Part shown: piece after piece, positions 11,263-25,892 of the stretch
How the letters are laid out: every line of letters begins with the position of its first letter
Numbering within the stretch: position 1 is the stretch's first letter
Assembly: GCF_037975245.1 (NCBI RefSeq)
Contig: NC_092571.1
Location: 20,110,917-20,174,916 of the forward strand
Direction of reading: 5' to 3'
DNA: 64,000 nucleotides
Source of the DNA: Apostichopus japonicus
Lineage: Eukaryota; Echinodermata; Holothuroidea; Aspidochirotida; Stichopodidae
Notes under the pieces: generated by a model
Seen by the model: the letters and a program-made list of their open reading frames with translations, nothing else
Told to the model about the DNA's origin: nothing
Databases searched by the model: none
Program-made: the position numbers and the translations under genes

Positions 11263-13051
11263 ATAAGTAAGAAGCCAAATAGTGCAATTATTTCGAAATA
11301 TATTTATTAATGTACACATTTACAATCAAACCAAATAAACAGTGAAAAATTCCAGTGCCTCCATATTTATTCCTCAACTTAAAAACTGGTATTTTCTTAT
11401 TTTCTTTCCTTGTTTGAGAGGTGCAACTAGTTTGGGGGTGGGGTGGGAAGGGGGGGAGAGGGGGAAAGCATAAAACACTATTGTGTGTGTTCTATTTTTA
11501 TAAAAACTAAAACCATTTAGCAATGTAAACTGCAATTATTATCTTCCTTAATAGCTATAAATATGCTAAAAGTCAAATTCTGGTCAGAGGGCTCTCATTT
11601 TCGAAATTCAATACTTCTTTTAGTGCAGTAGCATTTTCCCTCTCCAAAACATCTTGCTGTCTGATAAAACACTTTTCAATCTTTGGAAGCAGGGACAGTG
11701 ATTTGGCCCCCTGGCAATAAACGGTCACTGCAACACCAGCCCCCACCCCCCCCCATCCTTCACAAGTGGTGTAGACAACAATAAAAACCTGAATGAATCC
11801 TTGACCCATCTTTGAACTTTAGCCTAATTATGAAGACAACCTATCTTGCTTCAATATTTATTTTTGTATCTTTCAAGTTACTCTCATAGGTTAACATCAA
11901 AATTCAAAAACAGAATTTAAAAAAAATGCTTATTACACATTAGTTCTACATTTGAGCAAATTATGTTTGCATGTTAGCATATGATCTACCAAGGTTTGGT
12001 TGTCACTGCATTATCCCATTAATATTATATTAATTTGCATAAAACACCTAGGATAACTAATGTCGATATATTACTTTAAATTCACACCCACTGATTCCAC
12101 AGCAATTCCTGTGAATGGAAAATTTAAATTAATCCCAAGGCAGAACACAACCTCAATAATATGATAACTCACACATGATGTGGATGTTTACTTTCTCGTC
12201 AGATTTCAGGGCAAGAGTTAGGATGAAACATTTTGTCATTTACCTGTACCATCTAACTGTCACCAAGAGCTTATCATCATATAATTAATATATTAAAAGT
12301 AAAATTAAAATAGGTTACTATTTTGGGTAACTTAAGCTAGCTTCATCCACTACATTGTAAAGTGTGACAACCTGGACGGAATAGAAAAAAGAACAAAAAA
12401 CGTTTTGATGTGTCACACAAGATGCTGGTGAAGCAATTTAATTGTATCTGGTGAGAAGAGGATTGAAGGTTTCTAAGGAAATCGGCCACTTTAGCCGATC
12501 AGGGGAGGACTAAAGTGTAAATTGTGACCGGCTCAGTAAACCAACCGGAGGTTTTGGCCCCTTCAAACAAGCCAGGCATTTTTCACATTGAAACACAGTA
12601 GAACCATTTGCAACCGCCTGAAAATCAATGCCTACGGCACCTCAACCTCCGTCTTTGGGGCCTTGGGTTTTGAGCAGGTACAACAGCTGGCTGGCCAATC
12701 TGTCTCTGAGATGTTGATCCAAGACAAACTTAAAGGTCCTCTTTATAGGCCGAATTATGCTAGGGAGTCAATATAATGGTCACTTATATTTATCCTCTAA
12801 GAAGGTTTTTCTGGTTATATAAATTAATACTCATCAAAGGTAATAATAAAGGGTGCATGAGAAACTCAAGGGAATTTATTTTGATGAAACTTTCGGATAT
12901 ATATTTTTTTGACCATGCTGAAAATTGGAGACGCTATAATTGACGGGTACATACAGATAAATGTGTATTGGAGCCATGTTGGATTCATCGGCCTTAAGAA
13001 CGACATATTCTTAACGACTTTACATTACTTTAGTTACATCTCAGAAAGAGC
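11263..13051. other. Intergenic region downstream of CFAP74
   Basis: No supported gene. A 62-codon plus-strand frame at 12588-12776 matches nothing I recognise. The rest is AT-rich unique sequence with G-rich runs near 11440. Confidence 0.4.
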
Positions 13052-13057
13052 TTTATT
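13052..13057 (-). terminator. Candidate CFAP74 polyadenylation signal (AATAAA on minus)
   Basis: TTTATT on the plus strand gives AATAAA on the transcript strand, about 120 nt beyond the CFAP74 stop codon. It is the best-placed hexamer, but there is no experimental support. Confidence 0.45.
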
Positions 13058-13175
13058 CTCGGCTAAGAGCAGACAATTTAATTTTAGGGCTACCTATCAC
13101 ACCACACAGTTCAACCTGTAGACCCATTCCCATTCTATTCTTCCTTCTTCACAGTACAGTTTAACCGGAATTTTT

Positions 13176-16100
13176 TTACGAGAGGTCCCCTTGTTCTTTG
13201 GTGATGACTAGAGCATGTAGAAGGATGTCATATCTTTCCAGCACATCACCTTTCACGTTGAGCATAACATTCGTCTCCATCGGCATATTTGGCTGCAAAA
13301 TAAGAAACGATCATTTTCTTGGTTTAACAAAAAAAAAATTAAAAAATAGCCAAAATGGCAACCAGAGTAATTAGTGTAGGCTAGTCATGCGTGAAAATTG
13401 TGGAATGATGGCTACTTCCAAGAGTTATGTGTGACAATTATACATGATGTTTATATATGTACATAATCGTTTCTAAACTGAGAAGGTAAAATATTGTTTC
13501 GGGATTTTCCAGAAAGAATAAAAGAAAGAAAGAAAACTCGATTCTAGCTAAGACATCAGCAAGTTTTCTATAGGCAAAGGTTTGTGGTTTTGATCATGTC
13601 CGATCTACTTTACAAATTTGCTGTGAATATAAAGCGTTGAGGAACCAAAATGCAAATACAGTCTATATTATATAAGTGCAGAGAATAGGATAGGTTGCTT
13701 TATAGAATGGCAACATGGAATAGTATGTAGATGACACGGCAAAGTCTTGTAAAGAAAATCCATTGTCAAGATTTGAAGGAACTAAATTTCCTGTTAGGGT
13801 TTCACCTATTATTAAATATTTGTACAGTTTTGTAGGTCACCAACAAGCAGTCAACAATATAATAGAAACCAATTCAAACCACAGTAAACAGAGACCTTGC
13901 ATGAGTGCACTTGATTGATTCATTGGTCTATATCGGTTTTATAGATGCAAGGTCTAGTTATATGAAAACAAAAACAACAAAGGCAAAGTGAAAGAGATTG
14001 TAAATATATATCGAACCACTGACAAGCCAAATTAAGTAGGGTTCAAAAATTTTGTTTTCACGCTTTCGAAAGCTCCGAATGTCAGCTCTTATAAAATACT
14101 TCTAAACGTTACTGTGTACAAAAACTTTGATACAGCTTTGCAGTTGTATCTAGCAATTTCATCATTTTGACTAGCATTTTTGCGGTGCGATATCCGATAA
14201 AGTATTCCCAGACTCATCGATGAGTTTGGGTTACTAGTTTCCTGGGGTTGGTCGGGGGGGGAGGGGGAGCAGAGGTGGTTGACCACCATTAAGAGAATGG
14301 AGAGGATGTGGGGGAGAACTGAATTTACAAAAATGTAAAATCATGCTGGGGGGGGGGGGTGGGAGGTTGTAGGTCCACATGGAGAGAATGGAGTGGGTGT
14401 GGGAGAACTGAAATTTACAATAATATATAATCATGCAAGTCCATTTCCATGAAACATTTACATTCGAAATTTGTATCAATCTTTTATGCAAGTTTAAGCT
14501 AATCACATAACCCTATGTTAAATGCACATAATCTATGTGTTCCTGTTATTTTTTTTATTTTTTTTTTATTTTGAGTGAAAGTGAATAGGAAGTCTTTACA
14601 AGTGAGATTAGGTTAATATCCAACCTATATATCCACAGAAAACATATGTTCGATCTCGACTTAAAATTCCCAAAACCAAATAGGACTTTCCTTCCGATTC
14701 AATCGAGTTCATGTCCCTTTACAAAAATAGTAATATTTTAGAGTTCTTCAGGTGCTTTCCCTCTTGTCCAGAAATTGTAGCCTTATCAAAGTGATTATCT
14801 GTAAGTCAAATCTAAAGGAAATTATAAACTGATATTCATCAGGGCTTTATCTGATTTCTGCTTCCAATTTTTTTTTCTTCCCTTATAGCTTGGTTACTTA
14901 ACTTGTCCTGTCTAATGTAAATGCATACCAATAAAAACTTATGAACACACAATAAAGAGTGGGAGGGGGGGGGAGGAGATGCTAATAAAAAAATGAAAAA
15001 AGCAAATCAAAGAATAGCTGGGATTTTTTGGCATCTCGAAATAAGTATACATCCAATTGTTTATGAAAATAGCGTCTTACATTATGTCCCTTTGGGGGTG
15101 ACCATGTGATGTTTATTTTCTTTGTATTTCCCGCATCGACCATTCCCTTCACCGGCTCGACTTGAAAACCTAACACAGCGGCTGTGTTTAGGTTATCAAA
15201 GAAAAATTCACCGTTCTGAAAAGAAATTGAAAGGAAAAGAACGACGAAAGAGTTTCATATAAATTTTCTGTCACGGTTTTATTTTTTAATGAAGTTATCA
15301 AATCATCCGTAATGAATGGCAAATATTTTTGGGAACTAACTTCCTGGAAGTTATGACAAGAGGTAGATTATAAAAGTAAACTACAGCCTGTTTTGGTTTC
15401 ACCACTGCAAACAAGCGAGATACCGAGCGAGCTTAATTTACCTTTTTCTGACTAACGGCCATGGTTCTCACGCATCCAACGTTAAGCTGTCTGCTCGCTG
15501 GCTGGGTCTTCTCGTCAGTACTGAGAGCTCTGAAAGTCAGTAATACAGGAGTCGCAGCAGACTGGGGTACTTCCGCTAATATACAAAAAATTGAAAAATA
15601 AAGGTATTATTCCGTTGCAAACGATCAAAGAAGAAAAAACAAATACCCTCAGAAGATCTAACTACTTGAAGATTAAACTTCAACTCTGCGATGCTTCATC
15701 GTAAATTAGGCAAAAAAGTCGAGTGTAGCGGAAAAAATACCGACAGAAAAAATGTCCGTCGGAGATAACAGGAGTATTAAAAGGAGGTTTACCATAATCC
15801 GGATCTTGTATTAACCATAGACTATATTCAAGAAACAGATACTACAGATAGGTATTATCAGCCCTATCATGCACCTCGTGAACCTCTGGTCTCGGAATAA
15901 CATCTCTACTTACAGGTCCTGGAGAAACCAATGTTTTGCTGCTCCCCCACATCTTTGGAACAAATTACCTGAATTCATCAAACTCCATCCTTCTCCTGTG
16001 TCCTTCAGATCTACTCTGAAAACTCATCTATTTCTAGAACTCAAACCACTTCTAATTGACCTTTGAACTTTTCTTATTTCTTATTCTCTATCTGTTACTT

Positions 16101-19100
16101 GCTTGGCCCTTTTTCCCTGTTGTTTCACTTTGCCATTGGCATCTCTCTGACGGATACCGACGCATTACAGATGTTCATTATTATTGTTATTATTATTATT
16201 ATTTATATTCAAAGACCAAATGCAGGTGACAATAAAACAAATTAAAAGTGAAATAAAAAAAAATTAAAACAATTGTTGCGCATGGAAATATATCACTTGC
16301 ATATACCAGATGAGATGTTGACAAAGATTGAAGATGATTTACCTAATTCCTCGATAATCGGTGTCACGGTTAAGGACTCAACTCTCGGTGATATCTCATC
16401 ACCCCCTGTGACATACATGATCTTGGTTTTCGCAGCACCCTTCAGTTGAAGGACGTAACCCTCTTGTTTTCCAAACAGCTCGATACGTGCGACATCTGCG
16501 AAGAGCTCGCTGGGATGGTCTGGTCGGAATGTGACAGATACGTCAGCTTTCTTGCCTGGGAATAGAAAAGACAAATGCATCCGTACATATGTAGTAATGT
16601 AATAAATAATATTATTCCAATACATGGGTGAAATATTTTTTAAGAAATTTGATAAGGGGCTACCAAATACAAACTTGATGTTCCCTTGCTTCACTGTTGT
16701 CAGCAATTTTAGCTGTTTATATTAAAGAATGTATATGTTTTCAAGCTCGGACTCAAGAAGGTGGTTACAAATTTGATACTTAAGTTCTTAAGATATTTAG
16801 GTCAGTGTCTATTGGTGGAATTACATGCAAAATAACCATACAGTACTAACAGACTAGTGGTGAGTCTGTTCTTGTACTCACATGCTGGAATAGTTTCCTG
16901 TACTCATATACCCCGATGGATTTGTACTTGTACTTGAGGTAATTTGAGGAATCTAGTATGTACACTGTAGTGCAAATTTAGGTACCCGTAATACAGGTCC
17001 CAATGGAGTTGTACTCTTACTTGAGGTATTTTGAGGAATCTAGTTTGTACACTCCAGTGCAAACTTCATTACTCGTACTACAAGTGCTGATGGATTTGTA
17101 CTCCTACTTGAGAGGTATTTGGAGGAATCTAGTTTGTACACTCAAGTACAAACTGAAGTACTCATACAACAAGTCCCAACGACTTTGTACTCTTACTTTG
17201 AGGTATTTTGAGGTATCTAGTATTGTACACTTTGTTATTTACCTGGTTCAAGAGTCCCCTGACATGGAATACAGTCAAACACGCTTCTACCATTGTAGTT
17301 AGCTGGACCGATGTCATAGTGTCGTTGGGTCTGGTCCCTGGTGATGAATACTGGCAGTTCGGAATGATTTGATGTCTTGTGGCTGGTCAGGCTATCCAGG
17401 TTGATCTTGTAATCGATGGCAAATGTGGAAGAATTCTCAAGCTGTGAGGAAAGAGGAGAAAGAAAAACATCATATGGCATGGTGGTGTTGGGGGTGGGGG
17501 AGAAAGGAGGGGGTGGGGGAGGAAGGAGGGGGTGGGGGAGGAAGGAGGGGGTGGGGGAGGAAGGAGGGGGTGGGGGAGGAAGGAGGGGGTGGGGGAGGGA
17601 GGAGGGGAGGGGGATTGATTGACAATACATTCTTACGTTCAGTTGCTGGTACATCACAAGGAGGCCATTACAAATAGTTTGAGTTGAGAAAAGTGGAACA
17701 ACAATTACAAACAACAAATGATACGTAAAATAAGACTATTCAGTGTCTGCTAAAACTAATGTAGTCTCATTTTTAAAAAAAGTGGTGAAGGGGGAGGGTT
17801 AGAGGTGGGCATGGGGTGAGAGATGGGAAGTTAGGAGCAGGAAAGGTGAGAGGTTTGGTCTGTAATGAGAAGACAAGACCAAAGGAAACATGTTGTCTTT
17901 TAAACTTAGTTTATAGTTATTTCAGTAAATGATGACTGCATATGCAGGTTGCTGTTGGCAACTTAAAATATGCAAGGCCCTTGATCATGTGATCAGTCCC
18001 TAGTCTCCCAGAAAGCCAGAGTATTCAGGCCAGCCAAATATCCACATCCATGCGAGGAGACAGCCATTGAAATGTGCTTCATTGTGAGTGCTATTTCCAT
18101 AGGAAGTGTATTCTTTTATTCATATAGGATATATTGCCTTACAATGAAGCCTAACTGTGCTAATGAGGTGTTCATGCTGGAATATACAAGAGGAATCAAT
18201 GAATATGAAATAACTCATGAATATGCAAGAAATCTAACCTTGAATGTTTCAGTGTGTTCCTCTCCAGCGAGAACATAGCCCAGATCCAAAACTCCATCAT
18301 TAACTGAGACCTTCACTGCAGGCTGTAAACCTTGACCTTTCAGGACAAGACCGAGGGTGGAGGTTGCACACTTGATGTCCAAGACTTCGTAGAACTAATG
18401 GCGAGAACATAAAAGAAACAAGTTTTTCATGACATGTGGAAAGAAGTGGCTTCAGTATTAATTTTCAAAGTATTGTAACATATATGTGTAGTTTCTTTTA
18501 AGATACTAATAATGCATGTTTGACTGAAAACAACTTAATACATGGATCAAACTCCTCCCATTCAAAACTGTAAACTTATGAATGATTTATTGAGTTCCAT
18601 GTGTACCCAGCCAGACACTCCCTGATGGAACCAGACTGAACAAGATACAGAGAAACTTGACTAACATGGGTGAGGTTTTCTATAGTCGTAAAGATCCATA
18701 CACCGTTTTCACTAAAAGGTCAAAATAAAGTTTAAATAAATAAAAAATAAAAATAAAACAAAACAAAAACAAAAACAAAAATAAAAATAAAAGTAAAAAT
18801 AAAAATAAAAACAAAAATAAAAATAAAAATATTTAGCAGACTGCTTATCCATTAAAGAGCCTGTGTAAGAGAATGTGTAAAAGTATGTGGGCCTGACGAT
18901 TCGATCCTAGCAGGAGGCTGAATGATCTTTATTCAGCCTTTGAAGAAGATCCTGCTAGGATCGAAATGTATAATTATTACAACAATATTTGAAGAGGGTT
19001 AAAAGACTAGGTTGGCAAAGTGCTAATCTCCCTCGAGGCCCCTCTGAAGAGAAAATTACCGATACAAGGATAATAAAAGATATTAAATAAAGACAATTAA

Positions 19101-22100
19101 GAGAAATAGGAATAACAAACAAATTTAACAATAAGATAAACATTTAAATTAAATTAAGAAAGATAAGTTTACACTGCTTGGCCAACAGTCAACCTCAAGG
19201 ACAGCTTTTGTTCTTAGGGACAGCTTTGGTTGTTGGAGCAACATTTACCACAGTAGGTACCCACTGGTACTCATGTGTACCCCACTGGTACCCTGTGTAC
19301 GTACACTTGGAACACATCTATCTATCTGACCACTGATAACTCTGACTGAGTCATCAACACTCACATTTAACAAAGAATTAATTTACTTCCTCTTTCGGGG
19401 GAATTGTGAAACAGTATGGAAATCAGTTTGACTTACAGGTGTTAAGAAAAGACTTCATTTATATCAATGTGAATAAGATGACACCAGGAACTGGAAGAAA
19501 TTGTCAGGGTTAACAATGTGACCACAGATACTGGCAAAGGGAAACGGACATAAACTGTGTTGAATGAAGGCTTTATAAATCTGTCTGAAAGGCTTGCATT
19601 GTGGCAGGGCCTTCCCTCTTTGTACAGTCTAATTAGCAGACATATAGCGAGATGGTGCATGTCATCTATCATAGTTGCCTGTACTAATATTGTGTACTTG
19701 TGTTCTCATGTACTTGTGTACTCATAATTTCATAGTTGCCTGTACTCGTGTACTCATACACTTGTGTACTCCTATACTTCTGTACTCATCTACTCGTACT
19801 ATCATTGTAGCCTATACTCGTTTCCGTATACTTGTGTACTTCATATTGCCTGTACCAGTGTACTCATACTACCATAGTTGCCTGAACTCATGTACTTTTA
19901 TACTTGTGTACTCCTATACTTGTGCACTCATGTACTTGTGCACTCATACTATCATAGTTGCCTGTACTCTTCTACTTTTATACTTGTATACTCATAAACA
20001 TACTCCTATATTTCTGTACACATCTACTTCTACTATCATAGTTGCCTGTACTCTTGTACTCATGTACTTGTAGTATCATAATTGCCTGTACCAGTGTACT
20101 CATACCAACATAGTTGCCTGAACTCATGTACTTTAATACTCGTGTACTCATGTACTTGTACTATTATTGTTGCCTGTACTTGTATACTTCTGTACTTGCA
20201 TACTTGTGTACCCATGTACTTGTGTACTCGTACTATCATAGTGGCCTGTACTATTGTACTTGTGTACTCATGTACTTGTTATATCGTATTGCCTGTACCA
20301 GTGTACTCCTACCATCATAGTTGCCTGTTCTCGTGTAATCCTATACTTGTGTACTCCTATACTTGTGTACTCATACTATCATCATTGCTTGTACTTTCCC
20401 TGATGGATTTGTAACAGTACTTAGAACCCTAGTACAAAACTAAGCACTCATGCATGGAGCCTTGTACCCATCCTCCTACCAAGGGAAATTCTAGCTTGTA
20501 TGGGGACGTATGACACACTAAACACCTATGTGGCTAAGAAGCTTTGGACACCAACTCTTGGACTTTGGACACCAAAACTTGGACATCACCTCTTGTTGTC
20601 TGTATTCAAGTATGACTGTTTTTACATGTTTTTATGTAACTCAGCGACTTGTAGCAATAGAAACTATTAAACTGGTGATATATACTTCTTAAAGAGAAAC
20701 AACCGCATGGCTAGATTCAAACCTTTTAGGTTTTCTATTGATGAGAAGTAGCGAAAAAAGTAACTCCAGCCATGACACAAAACATGAAATTCCGAGTTAC
20801 AAGATTTGTTTTTTCGTTTTCTTTTTAATAGTCAAATGCTTCAATGCAATTTCTAGAGGGCTTTTATATTGTATGGTTCCATCACGATACTCTCCACAGG
20901 TAAACTCTGTTTGCCTTCGAGCTTTCTGCTAAGATGGAAATGTTCGGCTCCTCAAAATTTTTATTCATTTTAGCTGCGCAGGACTTTTTTGCAGTAGACA
21001 TGCAGTTCCCTTACATTATTCTATTTTTTTTATTTTTTGAGGGGTCTCCCTTTAAGAAAATGCAAATATAGAATTACTTAACAAGGAAAAGACAGGGAGA
21101 ATAATTCAAGGAAATGAAACCGCTATTAACCAAACAATAGGTTGTAATAAATATATAACGGTGACTAAAACGAATAAAAATATCACATGAACCCAAATAA
21201 ACCACATGCACTTTGGTAAATACACAGTCACACTTCCTTGTGGTCTGTTCTGTCAAAGTAATATAAACTTTGAGCAAAAGTTAAAGTAAGCATCCATAAA
21301 CTCACAGACTTTGCTTGGGTGGGTTCAAATGCTACCACGATTGTGTGTGTTGCATCAGGAAGTAGATTGCGAATGGCGTTGAGAACTTGGAACGGACCGT
21401 GACAGTCCAACACAGACTGTTTAAGCTGGTTATTGTCTTGGTCAAGTAAACTCGTCGTAAGTTGGTAGAAAAGTTATAGTAATTCAAAACACCTTCACAA
21501 TCAAATTATTTACATAAATGAATAATGGAAATTTGACTGGGATATTTAGACAATGGAAAGGAACAAAGAACTTTATGGCTAGAACGACGCTAGTTGGTGG
21601 CGATCCCTTTATAGCCATTCTTTGCTAGGGGCGCGGGTCAGATGCCACAGTGCCTAGCATACCGTGTAACTGTGGATCATGCCGCATTTCGTAGAGAGCT
21701 GGGCTTGTAACCGCAAAGGTCAATGGTGTGATTTCCCTTTTAGACATAAATTACTCTGCTCTTTTCCACAATCAAATTCCAAAGAAACTTGTATGTATTT
21801 CCTCCTTGAATTTCATTTTTCTACACCAATGGGGTTAAGCTGGGGCACAAACTTTAATCCTTAGTTTGTTGTAATGATATCACAGTATAGCAGCCTTTAA
21901 CCTTCAAAGGATATTGCTTCTAAGATACTTTGTCTAAAAGTAAAAACCAACAAAATCGTTTAAATAACATCTAATTGGTAAAGTTCTAAGCAATTCCTAC
22001 AGCAACAGCTACACCAATAGGGAGCCAGCTAATTTACATACAAGATTCTAGAACAGTGGACACCACAGAGTGAGTAGTATTATGTGATAAGTATGTACCA

Positions 22101-25100
22101 ACCACAAGATTCACAGGACAAGGCCATTTTATCATACGTATCTAGTTTTGCTTTATATATTGTACAATATCTTAGACAATCAACTGCTTTGTATAAATTT
22201 TTCCAACAAATTTCTCCAACAAAAAACAGGAATATGAATATTTAATATATGACCTAAATCAAGATTTGCATAAAAGGATACGTCCAATGGTGTGTCGGCT
22301 ATGTTCTGTATGGTAATGGTCTTGATTAATCTCTGGCCTATGGAGACCTCGTCAAAGTTGGTGAGTGGCCTTCCGTGGTTAGATATAGCGACCAGAGATG
22401 GCTTGACTTCTGGACAGTGTACGTGGAGGTACAATGTGTTGTTGATACTGAAATTAAATAGAAAAATAAAAAAATGCTAAAAGATTTTAAAAGTTTATAT
22501 GTATATCAAAAAATGTTTGAATACTGAAACTGGTAAATAAAGCTTGCGGCTAAAACAAAGATCAAATTAGCCTAGACTGTCAAATTATACCGAAACGCTC
22601 AGTGAGAGGTATCAATGAGCTACTTAAATAACTCAGTACGAGATAAGCTTTTTCTTCTCTTTTTCATATTTCTTTGGAGGGGGGATGGGGAGGGGTGAGG
22701 GGAGGGGGATGGGGGAGAGAGATGGGGTGAGAAAGTAAAACAAGATGGAGAACTTGACTATTTCTTCTTCTCTTTTCAAAATAAGGTATTGTTTTCTTTA
22801 AAAAATTATAATGTGTTAGAATAGAAATGACACCATTTTAATATATTCTACTTTGAATCAAGGCATTTACTACTATAACCTGTTTTGATAGCTAACCATT
22901 CGTTTTTGTTTGTTGTTGTTGGGTTTTTTTTTTTTCCAAAAAATTTCAAATGGATGAAGTATTTTTCTATAATAAAGGATTCAAATTCCTTAGCTTAAAA
23001 ACAGTTTTAGAGATAAAATTTCAAACATATTTATGGATCACTTACTCATAAGGTAAAGTGCCTGGATCCCCAGGGATACCTGAAGCAATGAAACATGGAA
23101 TGGAGTAACTACGGAAACAACCTGAAAACTGACGAAGGAGAGATGACCTTCCTGCTGCATAATCATCAGATCTAAAATGAAAAGCAAAACTTAAAAGTTA
23201 AGACACTAACCAATCATCAAAGAGAAGGGCTGTTCAAGCTCTGAGATGAATATTGTAATATTACCGCATGTCTGGTATACAGGCCTTACTCCTATATTAG
23301 TTATCTTATGCAGTACTTACTCGGGGAGGATATCCTCTGGTTTGGGTGGATTCACTGGCTTAGGGCCTGATGCCGATGCTGGACTGTGTTTCCCTTTCAA
23401 GCCAGGCGATTTAGGTTTCTTGACTCCTTTCTTGTTTTTCTGACAAAAATAGAACAGAAATAAAAGTTTGAAACAAATTGTTAGAATGCAAGCCTTCAGA
23501 AGTGACATTTATCTGTCATGTATGATACCAAATAACCCTTGCCCCTCCCACACCCCCCTCCCCACCTCCCTCCCCCACACCCTTCCCCATATCACCACCC
23601 CAGAAAATATAAACAAATGAGATAAATTTTATGAAACACACCAAAAAAACAATCAATTGAATTCTTACTTTTAGATGATTATTTGTGAATATGAAAGTCA
23701 TAAAAGTACCTTTTCTGCTATAAAATGTAACAATTGATCAAGGGGGCTCTCTGCAATATATATAACTGTGTTATGATAAGGTGTTTGAAAATTCAATGAT
23801 ATGAGCAACTTGAATAAAACAAGGAAACCAAATTAACTTTGAAATTCAAATTTACTTTGAAATTCTAATTTACTTTGAAATTCAAATTTACTTTAAAATT
23901 CAAATTTACTTTGAAATTCAGGTTTGAATGTGCAGTAGCAGAGACTATAATAAATATACATTATCAAGCTCAATTTCCAAACATTGTCCTCAAATTGATA
24001 AATTATTAAATCAAATATCGAGTTATAAATATTTTCATCATCAAAGACATTCTCAATTCAAAATTGGCTGCTTTAAATGGGTATACAAACTTCCCAACTC
24101 ATGCCAAAAGCAAAATTTTAAAACAAAACAAAACAACACATTTTGATAACATCGTAACTAATCTTTGTTAGAAATGTGAAAAGATGGCTTTAGATGTAAA
24201 CTATATAAATGCTTATATTCTGTAGGCTCTTAAAACACACATTCCTCAGTCTATGTTTTATTTCTGTACCATCTTTAACTTTTGAGAGATTACCATTTAA
24301 CCATCTGAGGTTCATCAATTAAAGTGGCTGGTCTACTTAGTCTAACACACAGACCATTAGGTCAATTCCTGAGATGCAACATAAAACTCGCTTGGAAAAC
24401 ATATGATATTTGTGGCCTCAAATAACATGCTCACAATGCGAGCATCACAAATGTGTCACGTTCAAAAAAGACCATGAAATTCAAATGTTATCCGAGGTTG
24501 CTAAGTATAAATATGAAAGTTAAATGAAATGTTGTTGAGATATTAGAACCAGATGACTTGCCTCTGTGAATTATGTTAAACAAAGATGCCACATAATTTA
24601 ACTAAGATGCATCATTACCTGCTTCACATGCATAATTTTGAAAACAACTAATGATGACCTTTGACCTCAATGATGAAAGATAAACTTCTTACAAAGAGAG
24701 TCTATAGTCATCATTATTGCAACTAAATATGCTAGATAAGTTAACCAACTTATGGTCACTTATGCTCACATTTTCTATGACTTGGGTCCTTCTACAGACA
24801 CCCTCGAACAATTCTTCCTCAATGAGTTTAACATCCTATTATTCTATCATTTTAATATTTCTAAATATGGTTGGGGGAAGATTTTGAAGGTTCAAATCCT
24901 CCAGGGAAGCTAACTTTGCAAACTTTTAGCAATATCAGCATGTAGGCTAAAACTGATGACCTTTTAAGGCAATAGGCAGTTCCAATATTATATTACTAGT
25001 TAAAGAAACGTCACTGCCAACGCCCTTATATTATGTAATGTAGTATTATTAACAACATTGGGAATTAAGTTAAAACTTCAGTACTGCAAAGTTGATATTA

Positions 25101-25892
25101 TGTTAACATTCTAAAAGCAACACAGCCTTGTGCTAATTTTAGCTGCTATTTGCAAACAGTCATAACTCTACGACACAGACAGAGGCCTTTTGGGTGAAAC
25201 TAGACTAACGTTAAAGGTGTAATAACATGCATGGCTGCTGCCCTAATTCACAATACCATTTACCTTGCCCTTTGTGTCAATTTCGTCACACCCAGGCGTG
25301 AGAAGGGCACAAGACCTTAACAGTGCTATGAAGAATTTCTTTTGTCCTCATACAACCGTCAAAAGTAAAACACTATTCTCAAATTTGCTATACATTTTAA
25401 TTGGTTCCGTGATGTGTGACCAAAATATTAAACACGGGGTAGTTACGTATACTATTAACCTAATAACCATAGCAGTACCTATTAACATCTCTTTCACAGA
25501 ATATTTTCTTTATTCAGTAATGAAAAAAAAGCTTGAAATGGTAGATATAAATGAAATGAAGATATATATATAAATGAAATGGAGTGGGGAGGAGGGGGGG
25601 GGGTAAAACATAGCTTCTATGTTTATTTCCTTATTAATCGACTAACTTTTCAAGAAAAATTCATGGCATTGCCAATCAATGATGAAAATGCTCGAACAAG
25701 GAAAGATCTTCATTTGTAATAAACCAAGAATGATAACAATAAATATTTTAATGTGAACAATGAATTATGTAGCTACACCAATTTTTGTTAGTATCTGAAT
25801 TTTGAAGATATAAAAATTAAAAAACAAAACAAAACAAACAAGCAAGCGAATGAGATTCCTGTCAAATGGAGACATACCTTGTCGTCTGGTTC
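13176..25892 (-). CDS. CFAP74: CFAP74 block 4: microexon, basic linker and C-terminal ASH/MSP domains (residues 1255-1750)
   Basis: Exons: 25878-25892 (15-nt microexon, EPDDK), 23321-23439, 23046-23171, 22282-22447, 21306-21416, 18239-18394, 17243-17441, 16343-16555, 15442-15575, 15081-15215, 13176-13292. A Lys/Pro linker is followed by domains with FDEVSIGQRLIKTITIQNIA, HGPFQVLNAIRNLLPDATHT, VNDGVLDLGYVLAGEEHTET and PGKKADVSVTFRPDHPSELF. The protein ends in ...LVITKEQGDLS. The donor of 22282-22447 was set at GTATCC because only that choice keeps phase with the next exon; this is the least certain junction. Confidence 0.9.

Noticed and set aside
8419-11270. Series of identical 70-residue frames
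   Set aside because: Frame by-products of the 85-bp satellite.
12588-12776. 62-codon plus-strand frame downstream of CFAP74
   Set aside because: No recognised domain, no splice partners, and only modest length.
25264-25269. 6-nt microexon (GGCAAG) before a GTAAAT donor in CFAP74
   Set aside because: Phase would fit, but there is no polypyrimidine tract or convincing acceptor. The neighbouring exons already join in phase.
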